Below are positions 24,323 to 31,031 of a stretch of 31,436 bases of DNA, piece after piece (the stretch's first letter is position 1; each line of letters begins with the position of its first letter). Source of the DNA: [Eubacterium] saphenum (lineage in GTDB: Bacteria; Bacillota; Clostridia; Lachnospirales; Anaerotignaceae); contig SFGI01000044.1 of assembly GCA_004557645.1 (NCBI GenBank), positions 1 to 31,436 of the forward strand, given 5' to 3'. The notes under the pieces were generated by a model. That model was not told the DNA's origin. It was given only the letters and a program-made list of their open reading frames with translations, and ran no database searches. A program made the position numbers and the translations under genes.

Positions 24323-25759
24323 TTAGATCCTTTCACCAATTAAATAGAATGTTTTGTTATCGATGATTTTAACGGGAATCATCTGCCCGATCAAATCTTC
24401 CGTGCCGGGGAAATGCACCAGCATATTATTGTCGGCGCGGCCCGTCAGGATGGATTTATCCTGCTTGCTTGTCTCTTCCGCAAATACAGTCATCACCTTG
24501 CCCACCTGTTCCTGATGTACTTCATGAACGATGGGATTCAGCACATCCAGCATCCGGTCGAAGCGGTCTTTCACCACATCCTCGGGCACCTGGTTTTCCA
24601 TGGTCGCCGCAGGGGTACCTGTCCGCTTGGAATAGATGAAGGTAAATGCTGTGCTGTAGCGAGACTGGCGGATGACATCCAGGGTTTCCTGGAAATCTTC
24701 TTCTGTTTCGCCGGGGAAGCCTACGATGATATCCGTACTCAGGGTGATATCGGGCATAGCCTCTTTCGCCTTGTGTACCAGTTCCATATAGGATTCCTTT
24801 GTATAGTGGCGATTCATGCGTTTCAAAATCTCATCGCTGCCGCTCTGTACGGGCAGGTGCAGATATTTGCAGACTTTGTCACATTCCGCCATGGCTTTTA
24901 TCAATTCATCAGAAAGATCCTTAGGATGGGAAGTCATAAAACGGATGCGTTCGATGCCTTCCACCTCGTTCACCATCCGCAGCAGTTCTGCGAAGGAAAC
25001 GGGATTTTCCAGATTCTTTCCGTAAGAATTTACATTCTGACCCAGCAGCATGACTTCTTTTACGCCGTCTGCCGCCAGTTTCCGTACTTCTACCAGAATA
25101 TCCTCCGGCGTACGGCTGCGTTCTCTGCCGCGCACATAGGGCACGATGCAGTAAGAACAGAAATTGTTGCAGCCAAACATGATGTTGACAGATGCTTTAT
25201 AAGGGAAATGTCGGATCGCGGGCAGGTCTTCCACCACTTCCTGATGCTCCTGCCAGATATCATAGACCGTTTCCCCTGTTTCCATACGAGTTGCCACCAG
25301 TTCGGGCAGCTTATACAGATTGAATGTGCCGAAAACGATATCCACATGGCGATATTTCTGACGCAGAGTCGCAAGAACTGTTTCCTGCTGCATCATGCAG
25401 CCGCACAGGGCGATGATGGCATCGGGGTTTTTGGATTCTTTGTAATGCTTCAGCCAGCCCAGCTTGCCATATACCTTCAGTTCGGCATTTTCGCGGACAC
25501 AGCAGGTATTGTAGATGATAAAATCTGCTTCTTTTTCCACCTCTGTCCGTTCATAGCCCATTTCAGAAAGCATGCCTTCCAGTTTTTCGGAATCGTGGGC
25601 GTTCATCTGGCAGCCCATAGCCAAAGAATAAAATTTCTTTTTGCGGCCATTTTCCGCTTCAAAGGCATCATTCTGCTCACGAATGGCACGAATATATTCC
25701 AGCTGTCTTGCCAGCTCTAAATCGCCGGGTTTGACAGCAGTTCCAGCTTTGATCTCCAT
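24323..25759 (-). CDS. miaB: tRNA-2-methylthio-N6-dimethylallyladenosine synthase MiaB
   Basis: Radical-SAM methylthiotransferase that converts i6A37 to ms2i6A37 in tRNA. The 478-aa protein has a 40-residue leader, then the UPF0004 domain with cysteines 50 (AMGCQMN), 86 (NTCCVRE) and 121 (CGCMMQ) for the auxiliary 4Fe-4S cluster. The radical-SAM cluster is CNNFCSYC (Cys197, 201, 204), followed by RGRERSRTPEDI, LLGQNVNSYG, HLPVQSGSDEILKRMNR and the GFPGETEEDF motif. The C-terminal TRAM domain is at about 410-475. GAGAGG lies eight bases before the ATG. It is the first gene of the run to miaA and the carboxypeptidase gene, and its leader is strikingly structured. Confidence 0.97.
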   Translation of the reverse strand: MEIKAGTAVKPGDLELARQLEYIRAIREQNDAFEAENGRKKKFYSLAMGCQMNAHDSEKLEGMLSEMGYERTEVEKEADFIIYNTCCVRENAELKVYGKLGWLKHYKESKNPDAIIALCGCMMQQETVLATLRQKYRHVDIVFGTFNLYKLPELVATRMETGETVYDIWQEHQEVVEDLPAIRHFPYKASVNIMFGCNNFCSYCIVPYVRGRERSRTPEDILVEVRKLAADGVKEVMLLGQNVNSYGKNLENPVSFAELLRMVNEVEGIERIRFMTSHPKDLSDELIKAMAECDKVCKYLHLPVQSGSDEILKRMNRHYTKESYMELVHKAKEAMPDITLSTDIIVGFPGETEEDFQETLDVIRQSRYSTAFTFIYSKRTGTPAATMENQVPEDVVKDRFDRMLDVLNPIVHEVHQEQVGKVMTVFAEETSKQDKSILTGRADNNMLVHFPGTEDLIGQMIPVKIIDNKTFYLIGERI

Positions 25760-25979
25760 AGTTTTTTCCTCTCAAAACGTGTTCATTTTGCGAAAAGGGA
25801 CTCTTTTCACAAGTACATTTATGTATATGGTGTGACCGCAGAAAAAGAAAGCGGCAGCAAAGCTGACATTTGCTTTTTCAAGGCACACCATGAGCAGGCT
25901 TTGCCTGCGAATCATATAATATTGCAGCTTGCTGCTAACCAAGCAGCGAAGCTGATTGAACTGCATGAAAATGCAGTTT
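25760..25979 (-). repeat. Hairpin-rich leader or dispersed-repeat-like element upstream of miaB
   Basis: Between the promoter and the miaB ribosome-binding site are at least six inverted repeats. They are 25959-25966/25971-25978 (8 bp, 4-nt loop), 25925-25936/25942-25954 (12 bp with one bulge), 25894-25899/25903-25908 (6 bp), an outer stem 25827-25834/25884-25891 (8 bp) enclosing hairpins 25836-25839/25851-25854 and 25856-25861/25869-25874 as a three-way junction, 25814-25818/25821-25825, and 25792-25797/25803-25808. I see no coding sequence here. It may be a structured 5' leader of the miaB unit or a copy of an intergenic dispersed repeat. Confidence 0.6.
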
Positions 25980-26008
25980 ATTATAACATAAGTTCAAGTC
26001 TTTCTCAA
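25980..26008 (-). promoter_or_regulatory. Promoter of the miaB-mutSL-miaA unit
   Basis: The boxes TTGAGA (26003-26008) and TATAAT (25980-25985) are separated by 17 nt. The -10 box is immediately followed by the first leader hairpin, so the transcript would start with a stem-loop about 214 nt before miaB. Confidence 0.75.
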
Positions 26009-26025
26009 TGATTTTTCTGAGAAAC

Positions 26026-26517
26026 TTACGCAAAAGAAACGATTTCCAGAGGGTTGCCATGTTCACGGATGATGCGCAGGAGGTCTTCTGTCGCCAGATA
26101 GACGGAAGCTGTATTTTCATTGGGATGTACGCCAATCTTCTTCATTTTCAGGAAGTCCTCATCAAAGAAAACTTCTACAGCACAGGTCTCATCATTCAAC
26201 ACACCAAGGGGTGTCACGGAGCCCTTTTTCAGCTTCATGTATTTTTCCAGACGTTCCTCGGAAGCAAAGGACAGCCTGCCAATTCCAAGCTTTTCTCCCA
26301 ATTCTTTCAGGTTCGCCTGTTTATTCGCACGGATCACGATAAGGAAATGTCGTTTCCCCTTCTGGTCCCGCAGAAAAAGATTTTTTGCTATGTCTTCCAT
26401 ATCCTCCAGCCCCAATGATTCCATCTCATCTATGGTATAAACAGGCTTATGCTCTACCCATTCATACGCAAAACCTTTTTCGTCCAAAAAGGCTCTGATT
26501 TCCTGCTTTCCAAACAT
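26026..26517 (-). CDS. YbaK/EbsC-type prolyl-tRNA editing (deacylase) domain protein
   Basis: A 163-aa free-standing editing domain related to the INS domain of bacterial prolyl-tRNA synthetase (PrdX/ProX type); members hydrolyse mis-charged Ala-tRNAPro. It begins MFGKQEIRAFLDEKGFAYEW and contains HKPVYTIDEM, KNLFLRDQKGKRHFLIVI, the substrate-loop lysines around LKKGSVTPLGVLND, and FFDEDFLKMKKIGVHPNEN, the family's metal-free pocket region. AAGGAG lies nine bases before the ATG. It stands alone; I find no confident promoter. Its end lies next to the miaB promoter, so some readthrough into the miaB unit is possible. The exact tRNA specificity is inferred from the family. Confidence 0.9.
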   Translation of the reverse strand: MFGKQEIRAFLDEKGFAYEWVEHKPVYTIDEMESLGLEDMEDIAKNLFLRDQKGKRHFLIVIRANKQANLKELGEKLGIGRLSFASEERLEKYMKLKKGSVTPLGVLNDETCAVEVFFDEDFLKMKKIGVHPNENTASVYLATEDLLRIIREHGNPLEIVSFA

Positions 26518-26709
26518 TTTCCATCACTCCTTCCCGAATCATTTTACCGCAAAAACCGCAGAATTGCAGTATTTTTTAGAATTCTTTCGAATGTTTACAC
26601 TTTGTTCACAATTCAGTCATACCCAATTCATATTGACAAGTTATGATAAAGATGTCCAAAAGAAAGAGGACAAATATTACATAGTATACATACCCTCCCC
26701 TTTTTACTG

Positions 26710-26738
26710 AAAAAGCACCTTACCTTGGGTGCTTTTTT
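26710..26738. terminator. Orphan intrinsic terminator
   Basis: The stem AAAAAGCACC (26710-26719) and GGTGCTTTTT (26728-26737) with an 8-nt loop has U-runs in both directions. It lies upstream of the glycerate kinase promoter and upstream of the divergent editing gene, so no annotated gene reads into it. Confidence 0.75.
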
Positions 26739-26775
26739 CATTGTATTTTTATGAGCACATTTCATTAGATTGCGC

Positions 26776-26804
26776 TTGTCATATCCATCAATCTATGTTA
26801 AAAT
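26776..26804 (+). promoter_or_regulatory. Glycerate kinase promoter
   Basis: The boxes TTGTCA (26776-26781) and TAAAAT (26799-26804) are 17 nt apart and about 30 nt before the ATG at 26836, which has an AGAGGTG ribosome-binding site. Confidence 0.7.
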
Positions 26805-26835
26805 AATAACAAAGATTACGAAAAGAGGTGCTCCT

Positions 26836-28089
26836 ATGGATCAAATGTTATCCGACGCAAAGAAAATCATCCACGATGCCATTCAGGCTTCCCTTCCCGA
26901 TGAAGCAGTGAAAAAAGCCATTTGTGGGAAAAATTTTGATTTCCAAGGCAAAGTCATCGTCATCGCCATCGGCAAGGCTGCATGGAACATGGCGAAAGCA
27001 GCGGCAGAAAATATCCCCCACCAAATCGACGCTGGCATTGTTTTGACAAAATATGACCATTCTCAGGGAGAGATCCCCGGCTTTATCATTTTGGAAGCGG
27101 GACATCCCCTCCCCGATGAAAATACCATCAGCGGCACAAAAAAGATCATCGAAGCCGTATCTGATCTGACAGAAAAAGACACTGTTTTCTTCCTGGTTTC
27201 CGGCGGCGGCTCTGCCCTTTTTGAAAAGCCCGCGGGCAGCCTTGGACTAACAGATTTTCTGGATATCACCGATCAGCTTTTAAAATGTGGTGCCGATATT
27301 GTAGAGATCAACACCATCCGCAAGCACCTTTCCGCAGTAAAAGGCGGCAGATTTGCAGAGCTGTGTGCTCCCGCAAAGGTTTGCTGTATCGCCCTCAGCG
27401 ATATTCTGGGCGACAGACCCGATTCCATCGCTTCCGGCCCTGCCTGTGCCGATGCATCTACTTCCGCAGAAGCCTTCGCTGTAGTGGAAAAATATGATTT
27501 GCAGCTGACAGAGGAAATGAAGGCCCAGTTTGCCAAAGAAACACCCAAATCCCTCTCCAACGTGACAATGGAGATCACCGGCAGTGTGACTCAGCTCTGC
27601 CAAGACGCAGCAGCCACAGCAAAAGAATTAGGCTATACCCCTATGATCTTAACAAATATGCTGGATTGCGAAGCGAAAGAAGCCGGGAAGTTTTTGGCAT
27701 CCATTGCAAAGACCATCCGGAAAGATGGGCTTCCCCTGAAACCTCCCTGTGCAATCATTTGCGGCGGTGAAACCATCGTCCGCATCACCGGCAAGGGTAA
27801 AGGCGGAAGAAATCAGGAGCTTGCCCTTTCTGCGGCAGAAAGCATCGCTGGCATGGAAGGTGTTGTAGTAGCGGCAGCAGGTTCTGACGGCACAGACGGC
27901 CCTACAGACGCTGCAGGCGGCATTGTAGACGGCAATACTAAGTCTATTTTGGAAAAGAAAGGCATCTCCATTCCCTCTGTTCTGGCAGAAAATAATTCCA
28001 ACCATGCCTTGGCAGAAGCCGATGCCCTCATCATGACCGGCCCTACGGGCACCAATGTCAACGACATCTATCTTCTGCTTTGTAAATAA
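26836..28089 (+). CDS. Glycerate 2-kinase (DUF4147/MOFRL family)
   Basis: Phosphorylates D-glycerate, most likely to 2-phosphoglycerate, feeding glycolysis. The 417-aa protein has an N-terminal DUF4147 domain with VIAIGKAAWNMAKAA, EAGHPLPDENTISGTKKI, FFLVSGGGSALFEKP and NTIRKHLSAVKGGRFA, then ALSDILGDRPDSIASGP. The C-terminal MOFRL domain has CGGETIVRITGKGKGGRNQE and AAAGSDGTDGPTDAAGGIVD. Relatives are often mislabelled hydroxypyruvate reductase (TtuD). The ATG at 26836 is chosen for its AGAGGTG; the in-frame reading upstream to 26770 overlaps the promoter. It is monocistronic, closed by a terminator, and converges on the PLP enzyme gene. Confidence 0.93.
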   Translation: MDQMLSDAKKIIHDAIQASLPDEAVKKAICGKNFDFQGKVIVIAIGKAAWNMAKAAAENIPHQIDAGIVLTKYDHSQGEIPGFIILEAGHPLPDENTISGTKKIIEAVSDLTEKDTVFFLVSGGGSALFEKPAGSLGLTDFLDITDQLLKCGADIVEINTIRKHLSAVKGGRFAELCAPAKVCCIALSDILGDRPDSIASGPACADASTSAEAFAVVEKYDLQLTEEMKAQFAKETPKSLSNVTMEITGSVTQLCQDAAATAKELGYTPMILTNMLDCEAKEAGKFLASIAKTIRKDGLPLKPPCAIICGGETIVRITGKGKGGRNQELALSAAESIAGMEGVVVAAAGSDGTDGPTDAAGGIVDGNTKSILEKKGISIPSVLAENNSNHALAEADALIMTGPTGTNVNDIYLLLCK

Positions 28090-28110
28090 ATGCATCCCCT
28101 ATCGAAAGAA

Positions 28111-28138
28111 AAAGCCGCTCGGTAAACCGAGCGGCTTT
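28111..28138. terminator. Bidirectional terminator between glycerate kinase and the class III PLP enzyme
   Basis: The 12-bp stem AAAGCCGCTCGG (28111-28122) and CCGAGCGGCTTT (28127-28138) with a TAAA loop is followed by TTTAC on the plus strand and a better TTTTTC on the minus strand. Confidence 0.85.
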
Positions 28139-28189
28139 ACTATTCATATCCTTTCACAAAAAAGGTCTTTTTGAAGGAATCAGCGGAAA

Positions 28190-29536
28190 TTACCAGCCAT
28201 TGCGATATTTCAGACATTCATCTGTGATCAGGCCAGCTTTATAATCCTGAATAGATTCTTCGATGATTTGGAAACCTTTTCTCAGGTTTTCAGGTTTGAT
28301 ATTAAGGGGTGGCTGCAGTCTCAATCTGTTGCCTGCCAGAGAGATTACCAGCAAGCCCTTTTCGTATGCACGGAACAGGATCTTGTAGGCACCATCCGGG
28401 TCAGGAACTACATTGCCATTTTCATTTTTCATTGTGATGACAAGGGCTTTGGACATGCCAATACCACTTGTGCTGGAGGCTACATCAGGATGCTTTTCAC
28501 AAATATCATTCAGACATTCATGCATGATAGCTGTGTTTTCAGCAAGGATATTCTGGAATTCCTCTGTAGCCATATAATCGAAGGCCGCAATACCTGCTGC
28601 ACAGGAAACAGCATTCCCACTCAATGTAAACAGGTGGGCAGGTGCAGGCAGCACATCCATCATCTCCGCTTTCCCAATGAAGGCACCCAGAGGGAAACCT
28701 GCACCGGCAGATTTACCTAAGATGATACCATCGGGAATGATGTCATAATGTTCAATGGAGAAGAATTTACCGCTGCGGTAGAAGCCCTGCTGTACTTCTT
28801 CTGCTATGAACATAATGCCATATTTCTGGCACAGTTCATACAGCTTTTTCATAAAGATCTTGTGGGCTACCAGCAGACCGGCATCACCCTGAATGGGTTC
28901 AATGATCACTGCGGCAACTTCGTAAGGGTCCAGATATGTAGCAAAAGCTCTTTCCAGGTCTGCTACACATTCTCTTTCACATTTTGCATCGCCAACAGAT
29001 TCATCATAGAAGGGGAAGCAATAAATGTCAGGCAGTGTAGGGCCCATTTTTGCACGCATTTTTGTTGTTACCATGGACATGGACATGGAACCATATGTGC
29101 TGCCATGGTAGCCGTTAATGAATGTAATAATCTTTGTTCTGCCTGTGTATGCTCTGGAAAATTTTACAGCAGCATCGTTGGCATCAGAACCGCAGTTACC
29201 AAAAGCAACTTTTACAGGAACGTTGCCGGGATAAACAGAAGCAAGTCTTTCTGCATATTCAATAGAAGGTTTGCCGTATGCGTATACGATCGTATACTGA
29301 GAATATTTATCCAGCTGTTCTTTTACAGCTTTTGTTACCAGAGGATTGTTGCTGCCCAGATTCAGAGAAGATGCACTGGACAGAAAGTCGATGTAAGAAT
29401 TGCCTTCTACATCATAAATTACATCATGGTCGATATGATCGACTACCATAGGAAAATAGGACAGATGCTGACAAGGCGCGATGATGTTGACATCTCTTTC
29501 TACCCATGCATCATTTTTCTCTACATTGTTTCCCAT
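28190..29536 (-). CDS. Class III PLP enzyme, isoleucine 2-epimerase-like aminotransferase/racemase
   Basis: Fold-type I PLP enzyme of 448 aa. Features in order are YDVEGNSYIDFLSSASSLNL, FGNCGSDANDAAVKFSRAYT for phosphate binding, NGYHGSTYGS with the ring-stacking His, IIEPIQGDAGLL, and Lys275 in LGKSAGAGFPLG as the Schiff-base lysine. APAHLFTLSGN and LAGNRLRLQPPL lie near the end. From memory, the APAHLFT-x-x-GN and LAGN-R-QPPL strings and the final GW resemble Lactobacillus isoleucine 2-epimerase more than GABA aminotransferase. The family Asp that holds the PLP ring nitrogen is Glu246 (AEEVQQGF). The ATG at 29536 has AAGGAG eight bases upstream; a GTG at 29545 lies too close to it. It follows a YkvI transporter gene but has its own consensus promoter. 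Confidence 0.88.
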   Translation of the reverse strand: MGNNVEKNDAWVERDVNIIAPCQHLSYFPMVVDHIDHDVIYDVEGNSYIDFLSSASSLNLGSNNPLVTKAVKEQLDKYSQYTIVYAYGKPSIEYAERLASVYPGNVPVKVAFGNCGSDANDAAVKFSRAYTGRTKIITFINGYHGSTYGSMSMSMVTTKMRAKMGPTLPDIYCFPFYDESVGDAKCERECVADLERAFATYLDPYEVAAVIIEPIQGDAGLLVAHKIFMKKLYELCQKYGIMFIAEEVQQGFYRSGKFFSIEHYDIIPDGIILGKSAGAGFPLGAFIGKAEMMDVLPAPAHLFTLSGNAVSCAAGIAAFDYMATEEFQNILAENTAIMHECLNDICEKHPDVASSTSGIGMSKALVITMKNENGNVVPDPDGAYKILFRAYEKGLLVISLAGNRLRLQPPLNIKPENLRKGFQIIEESIQDYKAGLITDECLKYRNGW

Positions 29537-29613
29537 CGTTACCACTCCTTACTTCATATTGTATTGTCTTTCGTAAAATGAAAATGTATTTTTTTTAAAA
29601 CAATTTAGAATTT

Positions 29614-29642
29614 ATTATAAGTTTACCATTTTTATTTGTCAA
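29614..29642 (-). promoter_or_regulatory. Promoter of the class III PLP enzyme gene
   Basis: A perfect TTGACA (29637-29642) and TATAAT (29614-29619) with 17-nt spacing, about 70 nt before the ATG. It allows expression independent of the upstream transporter gene. Confidence 0.85.
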
Positions 29643-29663
29643 CAGTATTTTGTTTAATTCGCG

Positions 29664-30764
29664 TTAATTTTTTTTAGCTTTCGAAATCTTGTACAAGCCC
29701 AATGTCAGAATAGGAATTACATATACGATGAACATTACCCACGCCAGTGTGCCGTATCCTTTTGCAATCAGCCCTGTCAGACCAAAAGAGGAAATCGCTG
29801 TTGTACCAGCCAGCAGAATGACCGCAACCACAGGTGTTGTCCATTTCGGTGTTTCTGTACCTTTATTCTTGAATGCTTCATCAATACGGTCTGTAATGGA
29901 ATAGATCAAACCGGAGCCTGTTTCAATCAGCGTACCAAACAGTACGATCTGGAATACATAACGCAGCCAAGGCATATTCATCTGAGACAGAATATAGTCG
30001 ATAGGCAATTCCTGATCGATGATCACAGGATAGAAACCACACATCGCGATAAAGAGGATGATGCCGGGCAGGATACCAATGAAACCAGAGATAATACCAG
30101 CAATAGCCGCATCCTTTGTAGATTCACTGTGTTTAATGGTATACAAAACAGCAATGATGATAGCCAGATTATAGAATGCATACTGGAAACCACCGATGAC
30201 CCAGTTGCCTGTTACGGGAACAGAAGAAAAATTCGCCGAAATCTGGTCGCTGAAATTTGCAAATACCAAAACCAAAAACAGGAAATATACGCCATACAGC
30301 ACGAAGGACCACGCAGACAGTACTTTTTCAATCAGATCAGAACCATTCATAACCAGTGCAAATACTGCAACAGACATGCCAATGACACCGATCCATTTGT
30401 TCAAACCAAATAATTCATGCAGAATCGAACCGGCAGAAGCAGATACAACTGCCAATACGATTACAATAAAGCAGATATAAGCCACTTCGAAGATAACCCA
30501 ACCAGGCCCCATCAATTCTTTCATAAAGCTCTTGTAGTCATATTTCTTAAAAATCTGTGCAAATGCAAAGGATACTGCACAGATGATGGACCATACCAAC
30601 AGGGATACGATACACATACCCAAAATGCCGCCCTTTGGACCATAGCCCATGAAATACTCTACCAATTCACGACCTGTGCCGTAGCCGCCAGCGATAACGC
30701 AGGACTGGAAAACAATACCAGGAACGAAGTATTTTTGGAATTTTTTCGATGTTAAGATACTCAT
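29664..30764 (-). CDS. YkvI-family membrane transporter-like protein
   Basis: A 366-aa polytopic membrane protein with about ten hydrophobic segments. It starts MSILTSKKFQKYFVPGIVFQ and shows the glycine-rich first helix SCVIAGGYGTGRELVEYF, whose unwound GGYGTG resembles that of LeuT-fold amino-acid transporters. The YkvI family (COG3949) has no proven substrate. Other marks are SASAGSILHELFGL, FGTLIETGSGLIYSITDRID and a short basic C-terminus (KISKAKKN). GGGAGGGA precedes the ATG. It sits between an XRE-cupin regulator and a PLP amino-acid enzyme on the same strand, which supports an amino-acid substrate. It has a perfect consensus promoter with a palindrome at the start point. Confidence 0.85.
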   Translation of the reverse strand: MSILTSKKFQKYFVPGIVFQSCVIAGGYGTGRELVEYFMGYGPKGGILGMCIVSLLVWSIICAVSFAFAQIFKKYDYKSFMKELMGPGWVIFEVAYICFIVIVLAVVSASAGSILHELFGLNKWIGVIGMSVAVFALVMNGSDLIEKVLSAWSFVLYGVYFLFLVLVFANFSDQISANFSSVPVTGNWVIGGFQYAFYNLAIIIAVLYTIKHSESTKDAAIAGIISGFIGILPGIILFIAMCGFYPVIIDQELPIDYILSQMNMPWLRYVFQIVLFGTLIETGSGLIYSITDRIDEAFKNKGTETPKWTTPVVAVILLAGTTAISSFGLTGLIAKGYGTLAWVMFIVYVIPILTLGLYKISKAKKN

Positions 30765-30862
30765 AGACTTTCCCTCCCTAAAAATTCATTTGTCTTTTAT
30801 AATACCTTTTTCATCTGTCGACCTTTATCTTTTGTTTTGCATCAAATCACAACGAAGAAATC

Positions 30863-30878
30863 AAATTAAATTTAATTT
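30863..30878. promoter_or_regulatory. 16-bp palindrome at the ykvI transcription start, candidate operator
   Basis: The sequence AAATTAAATTTAATTT is a perfect palindrome just downstream of the -10 box, where a repressor would block transcription. The XRE-cupin regulator encoded immediately upstream is the natural candidate. In AT-rich DNA such palindromes also arise by chance. Confidence 0.45.
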
Positions 30879-30884
30879 AGTTAT

Positions 30885-30913
30885 ATTATATTTTAAATCA
30901 TCTTGTCTGTCAA
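30885..30913 (-). promoter_or_regulatory. Promoter of the YkvI-family gene
   Basis: A perfect TTGACA (30908-30913) and TATAAT (30885-30890) with 17-nt spacing, giving a leader of about 115 nt. It lies in an AT-rich gap after the regulator's terminator. Confidence 0.85.
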
Positions 30914-30981
30914 TAAAAATTTAAACAAAATTTATTATAATTAAATAATTTATAAAAATATATCTATTCTTTATGATTTAA

Positions 30982-31021
30982 AGCAAAACAATAATAGCCC
31001 GACAAACAATTTTGTCAGGCT
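30982..31021 (-). terminator. Terminator downstream of the XRE-cupin regulator gene
   Basis: On the minus strand AGCCTGACAAA (31011-31021) pairs with TTTGTCGGGCT (30996-31006) with one G-U and a 4-nt loop, followed by ATTATTGTTTT. It begins ten bases after the stop at 31032. Confidence 0.8.
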
Positions 31022-31031
31022 ATGTTTAGTA

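Larger units (their letters stand above)
26518..26835. other. 318-nt intergenic region between divergent genes
   Basis: Holds the ribosome-binding site of the prolyl-tRNA editing gene at its left end, an inverted repeat TGTCC/GGACA (26653-26657, 26668-26672), a strong terminator (26710-26738) that belongs to no annotated gene, and the glycerate kinase promoter (26776-26804). A TTGACA at 26633-26638 has no -10 box at a suitable distance. I see no coding sequence. Confidence 0.6.

Noticed and set aside
25760..25979. CRISPR array or T-box in the repeats upstream of miaB
   Set aside because: The repeats are inverted and all differ from each other, with no regular direct repeat and spacer pattern; there is no T-box sequence or terminator/antiterminator pair, and miaB is not an aminoacylation or amino-acid gene.
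26633..26638. TTGACA as the -35 box of a small RNA promoter
   Set aside because: No -10-like sequence at 16-18 nt; the TATGAT nearby is only 3 nt away.
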